The notes: generated from the letters alone by a model not told the origin. A stretch of DNA of 64,000 bases from Streptomyces sp. YS415 (GCF_023544665.1 NZ_JAMJFL010000020.1:62001-126000); one strand, 5' to 3'. Positions 55,737-64,000 are shown, numbered from the stretch's first letter. Translations and numbers: made by a program.

Positions 55737-56843
55737 TCAGCGCAGCAGCGCCTCCAGGAAGTCGCCGCCCAGCCGGGCGACCGCCGTGACGTCCAGCTGG
55801 TGCAGGACGTAGCGCCCGCGCCGGCGGGTGGTGATCAGGCCCGCCTTCTTCAGCACGCCCAGGTGCCGGGATATCTCGGGCGCGGTCATGCCGTGGATCT
55901 GCACGAGCTCGCTCGTGGTGTAGGTGCTGCGGGCGAGGTTGCGGCACAGCTGCATGCGGACGGGGTGGGACAGCGCGCTCATGCGCAGGACCAGCTGGTC
56001 GACCGAGGGCGGCGCGGTGAGCTCGGGGGAGCCGACCGGGTAGTGCAGCACCGGCTGCCAGCCGTGCCGGTGCAGCACCATCAGATGCGGCCAGCCCAGG
56101 CTCGTCGGCACGAGCAGCAGGCTGCGGTGGCGGATGACGGTGTGGCCCTGGCGCAGCTTGTCGATGGTGATCCGGCCGCCGGCCTCGTCGAGGGTGACCG
56201 CGGCGGACACCGAGGTCAGCGCCTCGGCGAGCCCTTTGTGCCGCATCAGGTCGGTCCGGTGCCGGGCGTCGGCGGCGAGCTGGTGCCGCGTGCGGTGCCA
56301 GACGTCCGCGAAGAACGCCTCCTCGCAGTCCGTCAGGAACTGCCGCAGCCAGGCCCGGATCCGCGGTGGATCCTCCAGCAGCCGGTTGGTGAACCGCAGT
56401 TGCTGCGGCCCGCGCGCGGCGGCCAGCTCCGCGGCGCGGCGGCGCAGCTCGGGGTCGTCGAGCGCGGAGGGGCCCGGGGTGGTGTACGGCAGCGCGCAGG
56501 TGAACTCCAGGGCGGCGTCCACGAACTGCTCGTCCGTCAGCTTGTCCAGCAGGTCCAGGTCCTCGGCGAGGGTGCCGCCCGGGAGGGTGGGCCCGGCGGG
56601 GATGCCGGCGCAGGGCAGGAACAGGTCCGAGAACGTCGTACGCCACAGGAAGTCGGCCTCGCACATCCGGTCGGCCAGATGCGGGTCGAGGGCCGCGGTG
56701 ACGCTCGTGGCCCAGCCCTGCAGGCCCGGGTGGTGGGCCGGCTCGGACAGCGCGTGCAGCGCCATGCCGAGTTCGGCCAGGGGCGAGGGAACGACGGCGA
56801 CCCTCTCCGGCCGCAGCCCCGCGATGTCGATGCTCACGCTCAT
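55737..56843 (-). CDS. ArsR-type winged-helix regulator with N-terminal DUF5937 region
   Basis: The 368-aa protein carries an ArsR helix-turn-helix near its C-terminus (SALSHPVRMQLCRNLARSTY, EISRHLGVLKKAGLI, then RRRGRYVLHQLD as the wing). The preceding 270 residues form the DUF5937 region found in many Streptomyces regulators. The ligand is unknown and no metal-binding cysteine motif is seen. ATG 56843 starts the conserved SVSIDIAGL segment; an upstream in-frame GTG at 56858 is possible. It is divergent from a tiny gene, with a perfect inverted repeat between them. Confidence 0.85.
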   Translation of the reverse strand: MSVSIDIAGLRPERVAVVPSPLAELGMALHALSEPAHHPGLQGWATSVTAALDPHLADRMCEADFLWRTTFSDLFLPCAGIPAGPTLPGGTLAEDLDLLDKLTDEQFVDAALEFTCALPYTTPGPSALDDPELRRRAAELAAARGPQQLRFTNRLLEDPPRIRAWLRQFLTDCEEAFFADVWHRTRHQLAADARHRTDLMRHKGLAEALTSVSAAVTLDEAGGRITIDKLRQGHTVIRHRSLLLVPTSLGWPHLMVLHRHGWQPVLHYPVGSPELTAPPSVDQLVLRMSALSHPVRMQLCRNLARSTYTTSELVQIHGMTAPEISRHLGVLKKAGLITTRRRGRYVLHQLDVTAVARLGGDFLEALLR

Positions 56844-56881
56844 GCCCTCATGGTGCACCCGGCCACTGACAACGCCGCCGT

Positions 56882-56904
56882 CGATTGACGCCCGCCGTCA
56901 ATCG
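56882..56904. promoter_or_regulatory. Perfect 9-5-9 inverted repeat between divergent genes
   Basis: CGATTGACG (56882-56890) and CGTCAATCG (56896-56904) surround CCCGC. TTGACG occurs on both strands within it and could serve as a -35. Its place between the ArsR-type gene and the small gene makes it a candidate autoregulatory operator. Confidence 0.65.
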
Positions 56905-56973
56905 GCGCGACCCCGCCGCGCGAGCGGCGCAGGCTGGTGGGACCGGCCTTCCGTCCCGAAGAGGTGAACCGCC

Positions 56974-57177
56974 ATGAACGTCACCCAGCAGTACCTCCTC
57001 GACACCTACCGCGCCCGGCAGCACGGCGAGCCCGCCCCGCCCGCACCCGGCGCGCACGACCGGCAGACCGTACGGGCCTGGCGCGAGGAACGCCGTTTCC
57101 GGGCCGTTCTCGCCGGGCGCCCGGTGTCGGGCCCGCCCTGGCGGTCCCTGGGCCGGCGGCTGTGGCCTAGCCGCTGA
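56974..57177 (+). CDS. Small Arg/Pro-rich hypothetical protein
   Basis: The 67-aa product is strongly basic, with no membrane helix (RARQHGEPAPPAPGAHDR, then VRAWREERRFRAVL). A good ribosome site (GAGGTG) precedes ATG 56974. I do not recognise the family; similar short basic proteins accompany Streptomyces regulators. It is divergent from the ArsR-type gene and its last 11 bases overlap the end of the opposing lyase gene. It could be the target of the regulator. Confidence 0.6.
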   Translation: MNVTQQYLLDTYRARQHGEPAPPAPGAHDRQTVRAWREERRFRAVLAGRPVSGPPWRSLGRRLWPSR

Positions 57178-58360
57178 TCACCTCCTCCAGCCGCGCCACG
57201 AACTCCGCGACCGCCCCGCGCACGTCGTGGGCCGTCCAGGACAGGCCCGCCGCCCGTACGTCGATCTCCGTGACCGCGAGGCCCGGGCCCGGAGCGGCCC
57301 AGGGGCGGGCGAACAGCAGCGTCCGGGTCTCCTCGGTGTGCCGGACCGCCGCCTCGGCGACGACATCGGCGTCGTACGGCAGCCAGAGCTGGAACTCGTT
57401 GGTGTGCGGCTCCTCGGGGTGGACGCGGGCCCAGGGCAGCCCGGCCGCCGCGAACCCCTCGCGCAGCGCGCCCGCCACCACGCGCGCGTGCCGCACGTAG
57501 TCGGGCAGCCGGGGCAGCTCCCGCTCCAGGCCGACGAGCGCCGCCAGCGCGGTCGGGAACTGCTGGAAGACGGTGCCGCCGTACCGGTGCCGCCAGGCCT
57601 TCATCTCCTCCACGAGCGTCCGGGGCCCGGCGACCGCGGCGCCGCCGTAGCCGTCGAGGGACTTGTAGAACGAGACGTAGACGCTGTCCGCGAGGTCCGC
57701 GATCTCGTCCAGGGGGCGCTCGAAGTGGACCGTGGCCTCCCACAGGCGGGCGCCGTCGAAGTGCACCACCGCCTCGCGCTCCCGCGCCACCTCCACGACC
57801 TCGGTGAGCTCCTGCCAGGACGGCAGCACGAAACCGGCGTCGCGCAGCGGCAGTTCCAGCATCAGCGTGCCGAAGGGCTCGTCGAGGCCGCGCACGTCGT
57901 CGGCCGTGGGCGGCCTCGGGTCGCTCGTGACCCTGACCGGGCGCAACCCGCTGACCTGGCTGAAGGCGTTGCGCTCATGCACCTCCGGATGGGCCAGCGC
58001 GTGCAGGGCGACGGCCGGGTTCCCGGTCCGGCCCGCCCAGCAGCGCAGGGCCACCTGCTGGGCCATGGTGCCGGTGGGGAAGAACGCGGCGGCCTCCTTG
58101 CCGAGCAGGCCGGCGACCTTGTCCTCCAGGGCCTCGACGACGCCGTCGCCGTACATGTCGGCCGGCTGGTCCAGGTCGTACACGTCCGCCGCCTGCTCCA
58201 GCAGCGCGAGCCGCTCCCGGAGCGTGCGCAGGGCACCCCCGCGCCCCAGCGCGCGCTCCGCGCTGTGGGACGCGGAGATGCGCCGCTCCCTGAGACGCCT
58301 GCGCCGTTCGGTCTCCGGGATCTGCCCGCCGTGTTCCGTCGTCTCCGCCGCTTCACTCAT
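57167..58360 (-). CDS. PLP-dependent beta-eliminating lyase / threonine aldolase family enzyme
   Basis: The 397-aa protein matches the PF01212 fold (threonine aldolase, tyrosine phenol-lyase and related enzymes): FFPTGTMAQQVALR, the PLP-ring Asp202 in HFDGARLWEA, and the Schiff-base Lys233 in FYKSLDGYGG. By length and spacing it is closer to low-specificity L-threonine aldolase, which makes glycine and acetaldehyde, than to tryptophanase. The substrate is not settled. ATG 58360 starts SEAAETTEHGG. Its 3' end overlaps the small basic gene by 11 nt. Confidence 0.85.
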   Translation of the reverse strand: MSEAAETTEHGGQIPETERRRRLRERRISASHSAERALGRGGALRTLRERLALLEQAADVYDLDQPADMYGDGVVEALEDKVAGLLGKEAAAFFPTGTMAQQVALRCWAGRTGNPAVALHALAHPEVHERNAFSQVSGLRPVRVTSDPRPPTADDVRGLDEPFGTLMLELPLRDAGFVLPSWQELTEVVEVAREREAVVHFDGARLWEATVHFERPLDEIADLADSVYVSFYKSLDGYGGAAVAGPRTLVEEMKAWRHRYGGTVFQQFPTALAALVGLERELPRLPDYVRHARVVAGALREGFAAAGLPWARVHPEEPHTNEFQLWLPYDADVVAEAAVRHTEETRTLLFARPWAAPGPGLAVTEIDVRAAGLSWTAHDVRGAVAEFVARLEEVISG

Positions 58361-58450
58361 GCGCGGATGATGTCGTGCCCCGCCGCACAGGGGCACTCGC
58401 TTTTCGGTACGCGTTCCTCCGTGCCCCTCGGCTCACAAAAACCCACAGCC

Positions 58451-58459
58451 TGTGGACAA
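58451..58459 (-). promoter_or_regulatory. DnaA box TTGTCCACA upstream of the pan/nad operon
   Basis: The minus strand reads TTGTCCACA, a full match to the Streptomyces DnaA box. It overlaps the inverted repeat CCACAG-CC-TGTGG (58443-58455). It lies 87 nt before the DUF2520 start. Confidence 0.55.
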
Positions 58460-58545
58460 CCGACCGCCCCTGGAACCGATCGCGTTAACATGACGAGAAA
58501 TCGTCCGGTACCCGGAGCGGACTGGAACGGGAAGGCCGCCGTCGC

Positions 58546-59466
58546 GTGAGTACAAGCCAACAGCCAGATCCGAAGGACCGCCCAGCGCGGCTCACCGTCG
58601 GCGTCGTCGGCGCCGGCCGGGTGGGCCCCGCGCTCGCCGCGTCCCTCCAGCTCGCCGGACACCGGCCCGTGGCCGTCTCCGGGGTCTCCGACGCCTCCCG
58701 GCGGCGCGCCGCGCAACTGCTCCCCGACGTGCCCCTCGTGCCGCCCGCCGAGGTCCTCGAGCGGGCGGAGCTGGTGCTGCTGACCGTCCCCGACGACGCC
58801 CTGCCCGGCCTCGTCGCCGGACTGGCCGAGACCGGCGCCGTACGGCCGGGCCAGCTGCTGGTGCACACCTCCGGGCGGTACGGCGCCCAGGTCCTCGACC
58901 CCGCCCTGCGCGCGGGCGCCCTTCCGCTGGCCCTGCATCCGGCGATGACGTTCACCGGCACCCCCGTGGACGTCCAGCGGCTGGCCGGCTGCTCCTTCGG
59001 CGTCACCGCCCCCGCGGAACTGCGCCTGGCCGCCGAGGCCCTCGTCATCGAGATGGGCGGCGAGCCGGAGTGGATCGCCGAGGACATGCGGCCGCTCTAC
59101 CACGCGGCCCTCGCCCTGGGCGCCAACCACCTGGTGACGCTGGTCGCGCAGTCCATGGAGCTGCTGCGCGCGGCCGGTGTGGAGGCCCCCGACCGGATGC
59201 TCGGCCCGCTCCTCGGCGCCGCTCTCGACAACGCCCTGCGCTCCGGTGACGCCGCTCTGACCGGCCCCGTCGCGCGGGGGGACGCGGGCACCGTCGCCGC
59301 GCACGTCACCGAGCTGCGCCGGCACGCCCCGCAGGCCGTCGCCGGGTATCTCGCGATGGCCCGCGCGACCGCCGACCGCGCGCTCGCCCACGGGCTGCTC
59401 AAGCCGGAACTCGCGGAAGACCTGCTGGGAGTGCTCGCCGACAGCGCCAAGGGAGAAGCGGGATGA
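58546..59466 (+). CDS. DUF2520 Rossmann-fold protein (oxidoreductase-like)
   Basis: The 306-aa protein has an N-terminal NAD(P)-binding Rossmann motif (VGVVGAGRVGPALAASLQLA) and a helical C-terminal DUF2520 domain (PLYHAALALGANHLVTLVAQ). It resembles ketopantoate reductase and 3-hydroxyisobutyrate dehydrogenase in fold. In actinobacteria it is almost always just before panC, as here, where its stop overlaps the panC start (ATGA). That suggests a role in pantothenate synthesis, perhaps as a ketopantoate reductase, but this is not proven. The GTG start has GGGAAGG upstream. Confidence 0.88.
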   Translation: MSTSQQPDPKDRPARLTVGVVGAGRVGPALAASLQLAGHRPVAVSGVSDASRRRAAQLLPDVPLVPPAEVLERAELVLLTVPDDALPGLVAGLAETGAVRPGQLLVHTSGRYGAQVLDPALRAGALPLALHPAMTFTGTPVDVQRLAGCSFGVTAPAELRLAAEALVIEMGGEPEWIAEDMRPLYHAALALGANHLVTLVAQSMELLRAAGVEAPDRMLGPLLGAALDNALRSGDAALTGPVARGDAGTVAAHVTELRRHAPQAVAGYLAMARATADRALAHGLLKPELAEDLLGVLADSAKGEAG

Positions 59467-60488
59467 CCATCACCCTGCTGCGCACCGCCGCCGACCTGTC
59501 CGCACGCACGCGTACGGGCAGGCGCGCGGTCGTGATGACCATGGGCGCCCTGCACGAAGGCCACGCCACCCTGGTCCGCTCCGCGCGCGAGCTCGCCGGA
59601 CCGGCCGGCGAGGTCGTGGTGACCGTCTTCGTCAATCCCCTCCAGTTCGGCGCGGGCGAGGACCTCGACCGCTATCCGCGCACCCTGGAAGCCGACCTGA
59701 AGATCGCCGAGGAGGCAGGCGCGGACGTCGTGTTCGCCCCCTCGGTCGACGAGGTCTACCCGGGCGGCGAACCGCAGGTGCGGGTCAGCGCGGGCCCCAT
59801 GGGGGAGCGGCTGGAGGGCGCCGCGCGCCCCGGCCACTTCGACGGCATGCTCACCGTCGTCGCCAAGCTGCTCCACCTCACCCGCCCCGACGTCGCGCTC
59901 TTCGGCCAGAAGGACGCCCAGCAGCTCGCCCTGATCCGCCGCATGGTCCGCGACCTGAACTTCGGCATCGAGATCGTCGGCGTGCCCACCGTGCGTGAGG
60001 ACGACGGACTGGCCCTGTCCAGCCGCAACCGCTATCTCTCGCCCGCCGACCGGCGCACCGCGCTCGCCCTGTCCCGGGCGCTGTTCGCCGGCCAGGACCG
60101 GCACGCGGCGCAGGAGGCGCTGCGCGCACGGGCCCGGGAAGTGCCCGCCACGCACGCGCGTGCCGAGGCGCTCAGCGCCCTCGGGGAGTCCCGCGCCGCC
60201 GCCGACACCCACGCCGTCGCCAAGGCGGCACCGGCCGGCGTCGCCAAGGCGGCCCCGGCCGGCCCGGCCGCGGTCCGGGCCGCCGCCCGCCTGGTCCTGG
60301 ACGAGGCCGCCCGGCTGAACCCGCCGCTCGTGCTGGACTACCTCGCCCTCGTCGACCCTGACGACTTCACCGAGATCGACGACGACTTCACCGGCGAGGC
60401 CGTCCTCGCGGTCGCCGCCCGGGTCGGGACGACCCGGCTGATCGACAACATCCCCCTCACCTTCGGAACCTTCGGAGCCGCCTCGTGA
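59463..60488 (+). CDS. panC: Pantothenate synthetase
   Basis: PanC condenses pantoate and beta-alanine using ATP. The 341-aa protein has the nucleotidyl-transferase motif TMGALHEGHATLV, VFVNPLQFGAGEDLDRYPRT, LFGQKDAQQLALIRRMV and SSRNRYLSP. It is longer than typical (about 280-310 aa) because of an Ala-rich insertion near residues 240-275 that includes a duplicated VAKAAPAG. It is coupled to the DUF2520 gene upstream (ATGA) and to nadB downstream (GTGA). Confidence 0.95.
   Translation: MTITLLRTAADLSARTRTGRRAVVMTMGALHEGHATLVRSARELAGPAGEVVVTVFVNPLQFGAGEDLDRYPRTLEADLKIAEEAGADVVFAPSVDEVYPGGEPQVRVSAGPMGERLEGAARPGHFDGMLTVVAKLLHLTRPDVALFGQKDAQQLALIRRMVRDLNFGIEIVGVPTVREDDGLALSSRNRYLSPADRRTALALSRALFAGQDRHAAQEALRARAREVPATHARAEALSALGESRAAADTHAVAKAAPAGVAKAAPAGPAAVRAAARLVLDEAARLNPPLVLDYLALVDPDDFTEIDDDFTGEAVLAVAARVGTTRLIDNIPLTFGTFGAAS
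60216..60263 (+). repeat. 24-bp tandem duplication inside panC
   Basis: Positions 60216-60239 and 60240-60263 match at 23 of 24 bases and encode VAKAAPAG twice in a surface insertion of PanC. Confidence 0.85.
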
Positions 60489-62197
60489 CCAGCACAGGCA
60501 TACGACTGCACGCGCCCGCGCCCGGGTGGTCCATCGACGCGGACGTGGTGGTCGTCGGCTCCGGCGTCGCCGGGCTGACCGCGGCCCTGCGCTGCGAGGC
60601 CGCCGGTCTGACGACGGTCGTCGTCACCAAGGCCCGCCTCGACGACGGCTCCACCCGCTGGGCGCAGGGCGGCATCGCCGCGGCCCTCGGCGAGGGCGAC
60701 ACCCCCGAGCAGCACCTGGCCGACACCCTGGTGGCCGGCGCCGGGCTGTGCGACGAGGACGCGGTACGCCTCCTGGTCACCGAGGGCCCGGACGCCGTGC
60801 GCCGCCTGATCGAGACGGGCGCCCACTTCGACGAGTCGGAGGAGGGCGGCCTGGAACTCACCCGCGAGGGCGGCCACCACCGGCGCCGGATCGCGCACGC
60901 GGGCGGCGACGCGACCGGCGCGGAGATCTCCCGCGCGCTGGTCGAGGCGGTCCGCGCGAAGGGGCTGCGCACCATCGAGAACGCCCTCGTCCTGGACCTG
61001 CTCACGGACGCCGACGGCCGCACGGCGGGCGTGACCCTGCACGTCATGGGCGAGGGCCAGCACGACGGCGTGGGTGCCGTGCACGCCCCCGCGGTCGTCC
61101 TCGCGACCGGCGGCATGGGCCAGGTCTTCTCCGCGACCACCAACCCGTCGGTGTCCACCGGCGACGGCGTGGCGCTCGCCCTGCGTGCGGGCGCGGAGGT
61201 CTCCGACCTGGAGTTCGTGCAGTTCCACCCGACCGTGCTGTTCCTCGGCGCGGACGCCGAGGGCCAGCAGCCGCTCGTCTCCGAGGCCGTGCGCGGCGAG
61301 GGAGCCCACCTGGTCGACGCCGACGGCGTGCGCTTCATGGTCGGCCAGCACGAACTGGCCGAACTCGCGCCCCGGGACATCGTCGCCAAGGGCATCATGC
61401 GCCGGATGCAGGAGCAGGACGCCGAGCACATGTTCCTCGACGCCCGGCACTTCGGCGCCGGGATGTGGGAGCACCGCTTCCCGACGATCCTCGCCGCCTG
61501 CCGCGCCCACGGCATCGACCCCGTCCACGAGCCCATCCCGATCGCCCCGGCCGCCCACTACGCCTCCGGGGGCGTGCGCACCGACTCCCAGGGCCGTACG
61601 ACCGTGCCCGGCCTGTACGCCTGCGGCGAGGTCGCGTGCACCGGCGTGCACGGCGCGAACCGGCTCGCCTCCAACTCCCTCCTGGAGGGACTGGTCTACG
61701 CCGAGCGCATCGCCGCCGACATCGCGGCGGGCCACGCCGGGACCGGCCTCCACGCGCGGGTGCCGCACCCGGTGCCGTATCCGGAGGTGCCCGCGCATCC
61801 GCTGCTCGCCGCCGAGGCCCGTTTCGCCATTCAGCGGATCATGACCGAGGGCGCGGGCGTCCTGCGCTCCGCCGACTCCCTCACGCGGGCGGCCGAGCAG
61901 CTCCAGCGGCTGCACACCGACGCGCGTGAGGCCCTCGTCGAGAACGGCAAGACCGCGGAGCCCGGCGTCGACACCTGGGAGGCCACCAACCTCCTGTGCG
62001 TGGCGCGTGTCCTGGTCGCCGCCGCCGTGCTGCGCGAGGAGACGCGCGGCTGCCACTGGCGCGAGGACCGGCCCGAGCGCGACGACACGGAGTGGCGCCG
62101 CCACATCGTCGTACGGCTGAATCCGGACCGCACACTCGCCGTCCGCCCCACCGATACCGCAGACTTCCCCCCGACCCGGCAGCCCCAGGAGCAGTGA
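60485..62197 (+). CDS. nadB: L-aspartate oxidase
   Basis: NadB oxidises aspartate to iminoaspartate, the first step of NAD synthesis. The 570-aa flavoprotein has the FAD-binding VVVVGSGVAGLTAALRCEAA, STRWAQGGIAAAL, the catalytic-region QFHPTVLF, and GLYACGEVACTGVHGANRLA. The GTG start overlaps the panC stop by 4 nt. nadA is not adjacent, so it is encoded elsewhere. Confidence 0.96.
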   Translation: MTSTGIRLHAPAPGWSIDADVVVVGSGVAGLTAALRCEAAGLTTVVVTKARLDDGSTRWAQGGIAAALGEGDTPEQHLADTLVAGAGLCDEDAVRLLVTEGPDAVRRLIETGAHFDESEEGGLELTREGGHHRRRIAHAGGDATGAEISRALVEAVRAKGLRTIENALVLDLLTDADGRTAGVTLHVMGEGQHDGVGAVHAPAVVLATGGMGQVFSATTNPSVSTGDGVALALRAGAEVSDLEFVQFHPTVLFLGADAEGQQPLVSEAVRGEGAHLVDADGVRFMVGQHELAELAPRDIVAKGIMRRMQEQDAEHMFLDARHFGAGMWEHRFPTILAACRAHGIDPVHEPIPIAPAAHYASGGVRTDSQGRTTVPGLYACGEVACTGVHGANRLASNSLLEGLVYAERIAADIAAGHAGTGLHARVPHPVPYPEVPAHPLLAAEARFAIQRIMTEGAGVLRSADSLTRAAEQLQRLHTDAREALVENGKTAEPGVDTWEATNLLCVARVLVAAAVLREETRGCHWREDRPERDDTEWRRHIVVRLNPDRTLAVRPTDTADFPPTRQPQEQ

Positions 62198-62202
62198 CAG
62201 AC

Positions 62203-63180
62203 GTGAGCACCCCCGACCTTCCCCTCGCCCAGGACGACGGCTGCGGCGACGGCTGCGCCTGCGGGGCGGACACCGACGAGACGTATCTGGAGTGCGGGCT
62301 CGACCCCGCGCTCGCGCAGCTCCTGATCGACGCGGGTCTGGACCCGCTGGAGATCGAGGACATCGCGAACGTCGCCATCCAGGAGGACCTGGACAACGGC
62401 GTGGACGTGACGACGGTCGCGACCATCCCCGAGGACGCGGTCGCCACCGCCGACTTCACCGCGCGCGAGGCCGGTGTCGTGGCCGGTCTCCGGGTCGCCG
62501 AAGCGGTGATCTCCGTGGTCTGCACCGACGAGTTCGAGGTCGAGCGGCACGTGGAGGACGGCGACCGGGTCGAGGCCGGGCAGAAGCTGCTGTCGGTCAC
62601 CACGCGCACCCGTGACCTGCTGACCGCGGAGCGCAGCGCGCTGAACCTGCTGTGCCGCCTCTCCGGCATCGCCACCGCCACCCGCGCGTGGGCGGACGCC
62701 CTGGAGGGCACCAAGGCACGCGTGCGGGACACCCGCAAGACCACGCCCGGGCTGCGCGCCCTGGAGAAGTTCGCGGTCCGCTGCGGCGGGGGCGTGAACC
62801 ACCGGATGTCGCTGTCCGACGCGGCCCTGGTCAAGGACAACCACGTGGTCGCCGCGGGCGGGGTCGCCCAGGCCTTCAACGCCGTGCGCGAGGCCTTCCC
62901 CGAGCTGCCCATCGAGGTCGAGGTGGACACCCTGCACCAGCTGCGCGAGGTGGTGGACGCGGGCGCCGATCTGATCCTGCTGGACAACTTCACGCCGGGG
63001 GAGTGCGAGGAGGCGGTGGCGCTGGTGCACGGCCGCGCGGCGCTGGAGGCGTCGGGCCGGCTGACCCTGGACAACGCGAAGGCGTACGCGGACACGGGCG
63101 TCGACTACCTGGCCGTCGGGGCGCTGACCCACTCCTCGCCGATCCTGGACATCGGGCTCGATCTGCGAGCGGCGGAGTAG
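62203..63180 (+). CDS. nadC: Nicotinate-nucleotide pyrophosphorylase (carboxylating)
   Basis: NadC turns quinolinate and PRPP into nicotinate mononucleotide. The 325-aa protein has EDLDNGVDVTTVATIP, the catalytic-base region RDTRKTTPGLRALEK, and the acidic EVEVDTLHQL, plus GVDYLAVGALTHSSP. An N-terminal Cys-rich leader (CGDGCACG, then LECG) of about 25 residues precedes the usual start and is not part of the catalytic fold. GTG 62203 lies 11 nt behind AGGAG; the in-frame GTG at 62194, overlapping the nadB stop, is an alternative. Confidence 0.94.
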   Translation: MSTPDLPLAQDDGCGDGCACGADTDETYLECGLDPALAQLLIDAGLDPLEIEDIANVAIQEDLDNGVDVTTVATIPEDAVATADFTAREAGVVAGLRVAEAVISVVCTDEFEVERHVEDGDRVEAGQKLLSVTTRTRDLLTAERSALNLLCRLSGIATATRAWADALEGTKARVRDTRKTTPGLRALEKFAVRCGGGVNHRMSLSDAALVKDNHVVAAGGVAQAFNAVREAFPELPIEVEVDTLHQLREVVDAGADLILLDNFTPGECEEAVALVHGRAALEASGRLTLDNAKAYADTGVDYLAVGALTHSSPILDIGLDLRAAE

Positions 63181-63195
63181 GGAGCGGGACCGGCC

Positions 63196-63993
63196 ATGCT
63201 GCTGACGATCGACGTAGGCAACACCCACACCGTCCTCGGCCTGTTCGACGGCGAGGACATCGTCGAGCACTGGCGCATCTCCACGGACGCGCGCCGCACC
63301 GCGGACGAGCTGGCGGTGCTGCTCCAGGGCCTGATGGGCATGCACCCGCTCCTCGGGGAGGAACTGGGCGACGGGATCGACGGGATCGCGATCTGCGCGA
63401 CCGTGCCGTCCGTGCTGCACGAGCTGCGCGAGGTGACGCGGCGGTACTACGGCGACGTCCCGGCCGTGCTGGTCGAGCCCGGGGTCAAGACGGGGGTGCC
63501 GATCCTCACCGACAACCCCAAGGAGGTCGGCGCCGACCGGATCATCAACGCCGTGGCTGCCGTCGAGCTGTACGGCGGTCCCGCGATCGTCGTGGACTTC
63601 GGCACGGCGACGACCTTCGACGCGGTCAGCGCGCGCGGGGAGTACGTCGGCGGGGTCATCGCGCCGGGCATCGAGATCTCGGTGGAGGCGCTCGGGGTGA
63701 AGGGCGCCCAGCTGCGGAAGATCGAGGTCGCCCGGCCCCGGAGCGTGATCGGCAAGAACACCGTCGAGGCCATGCAGTCCGGGATCGTCTACGGGTTCGC
63801 CGGGCAGGTGGACGGGGTGGTCGGCCGGATGGCGCGGGAGCTGGCGGAGGATCCGGACGAGGTGACGGTGATCGCGACGGGCGGTCTGGCGCCGATGGTG
63901 CTGGGCGAGTCGTCGGTGATCGACGAGCACGAGCCCTGGCTGACGCTGATCGGGCTGCGGCTGGTCTACGAGCGGAACGTGGCCCGCATGTGA
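63196..63993 (+). CDS. coaX: Type III pantothenate kinase
   Basis: CoaX phosphorylates pantothenate in the first step of CoA synthesis; type III enzymes are not feedback-inhibited by CoA. The 265-aa protein has the phosphate-binding DVGNTHTVLGLF, GADRIINAVAAVELYG and DFGTATTFDAV motifs of the ASKHA fold. It follows nadC by 15 nt, with a Shine-Dalgarno GGGAGCGGG just upstream, and ends 7 nt before the window edge. Confidence 0.96.
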   Translation: MLLTIDVGNTHTVLGLFDGEDIVEHWRISTDARRTADELAVLLQGLMGMHPLLGEELGDGIDGIAICATVPSVLHELREVTRRYYGDVPAVLVEPGVKTGVPILTDNPKEVGADRIINAVAAVELYGGPAIVVDFGTATTFDAVSARGEYVGGVIAPGIEISVEALGVKGAQLRKIEVARPRSVIGKNTVEAMQSGIVYGFAGQVDGVVGRMARELAEDPDEVTVIATGGLAPMVLGESSVIDEHEPWLTLIGLRLVYERNVARM

Positions 63994-64000
63994 CGGCACG

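Overview
The window is a stretch of the conserved core of a Streptomyces chromosome. Coding density is high, third codon positions are strongly G/C-biased, GTG and TTG starts are frequent, and both gene content and gene order match the arm-proximal side of the core known from S. coelicolor (topA, tmk, holB, zinc-free ribosomal proteins, tipA, ppa, tilS-hpt-ftsH, folate genes, nuoD2, panC-nadB-nadC-coaX). I see no insertion sequence, integrase, prophage or CRISPR array.

Layout. Positions 1-4.6 kb hold a truncated N-methyltransferase, a small membrane protein and topA. From 4.7 to 11.2 kb are a giant transporter-thymidylate kinase fusion, the DNA polymerase III delta-prime gene and a secreted TAP-like peptidase. 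A tRNA-Thr(CGU) follows at 11.35 kb, then a small lipoprotein and an AfsR-like SARP/NB-ARC/TPR regulator converging on a PolA-like polymerase. From 17.4 to 19.7 kb are a DUF2786 protein and two lipoproteins. From 19.8 to 22.2 kb lies a divergent island of zinc-independent ribosomal proteins (S14, L28 / L33, L31, S18) plus a COG0523-like protein, with a Zur-box-like palindrome between the two arms. From 22.8 to 24.9 kb is a Streptomyces-type regulatory triad (DUF397 protein, HATPase anti-sigma-like protein, XRE-DUF5753 regulator).

From 25 to 35 kb are an aldehyde dehydrogenase, a DinB-like protein, a PadR regulator with a drug-exporter-type ABC pair, a ClC channel, tipA with its own recognisable promoter, a YbjQ protein, a DedA protein and a ThrE-like exporter. 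From 34.9 to 46.3 kb the content is housekeeping: ppa, a D-Ala-D-Ala carboxypeptidase, a DUF2342 metalloprotein, tilS, hpt, ftsH and folE, followed on the minus strand by the folate genes folP, an NTF2-like gene, folB, folK and a DUF3180 gene. A lysyl-phosphatidylglycerol-synthase-like gene that appears truncated precedes folP. From 47.8 to 52.6 kb are a repeat-containing coiled-coil membrane protein, two PH-domain membrane proteins and a solitary nuoD paralogue, which ends tail-to-tail with an NDUFAF7-like methyltransferase gene. From 53.8 to 58.4 kb are a NarL-type two-component system, an ArsR-type regulator, a tiny Arg-rich protein and a PLP-dependent lyase. The right end is a translationally coupled operon of a DUF2520 Rossmann protein, panC, nadB, nadC and coaX (pantothenate/CoA and NAD synthesis).

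The signals I find most worth following are: (i) at least eight genes with a TANNNT -10 hexamer exactly 6-7 nt before the start codon, implying leaderless mRNAs; (ii) a near-identical 26-bp element upstream of both the DUF397 and the HATPase genes; (iii) the pairing of nuoD2 with the methyltransferase family that modifies its mitochondrial counterpart; (iv) a COG0523 protein that has lost its nucleotide-binding motifs; and (v) several short tandem duplications placed exactly on gene ends.
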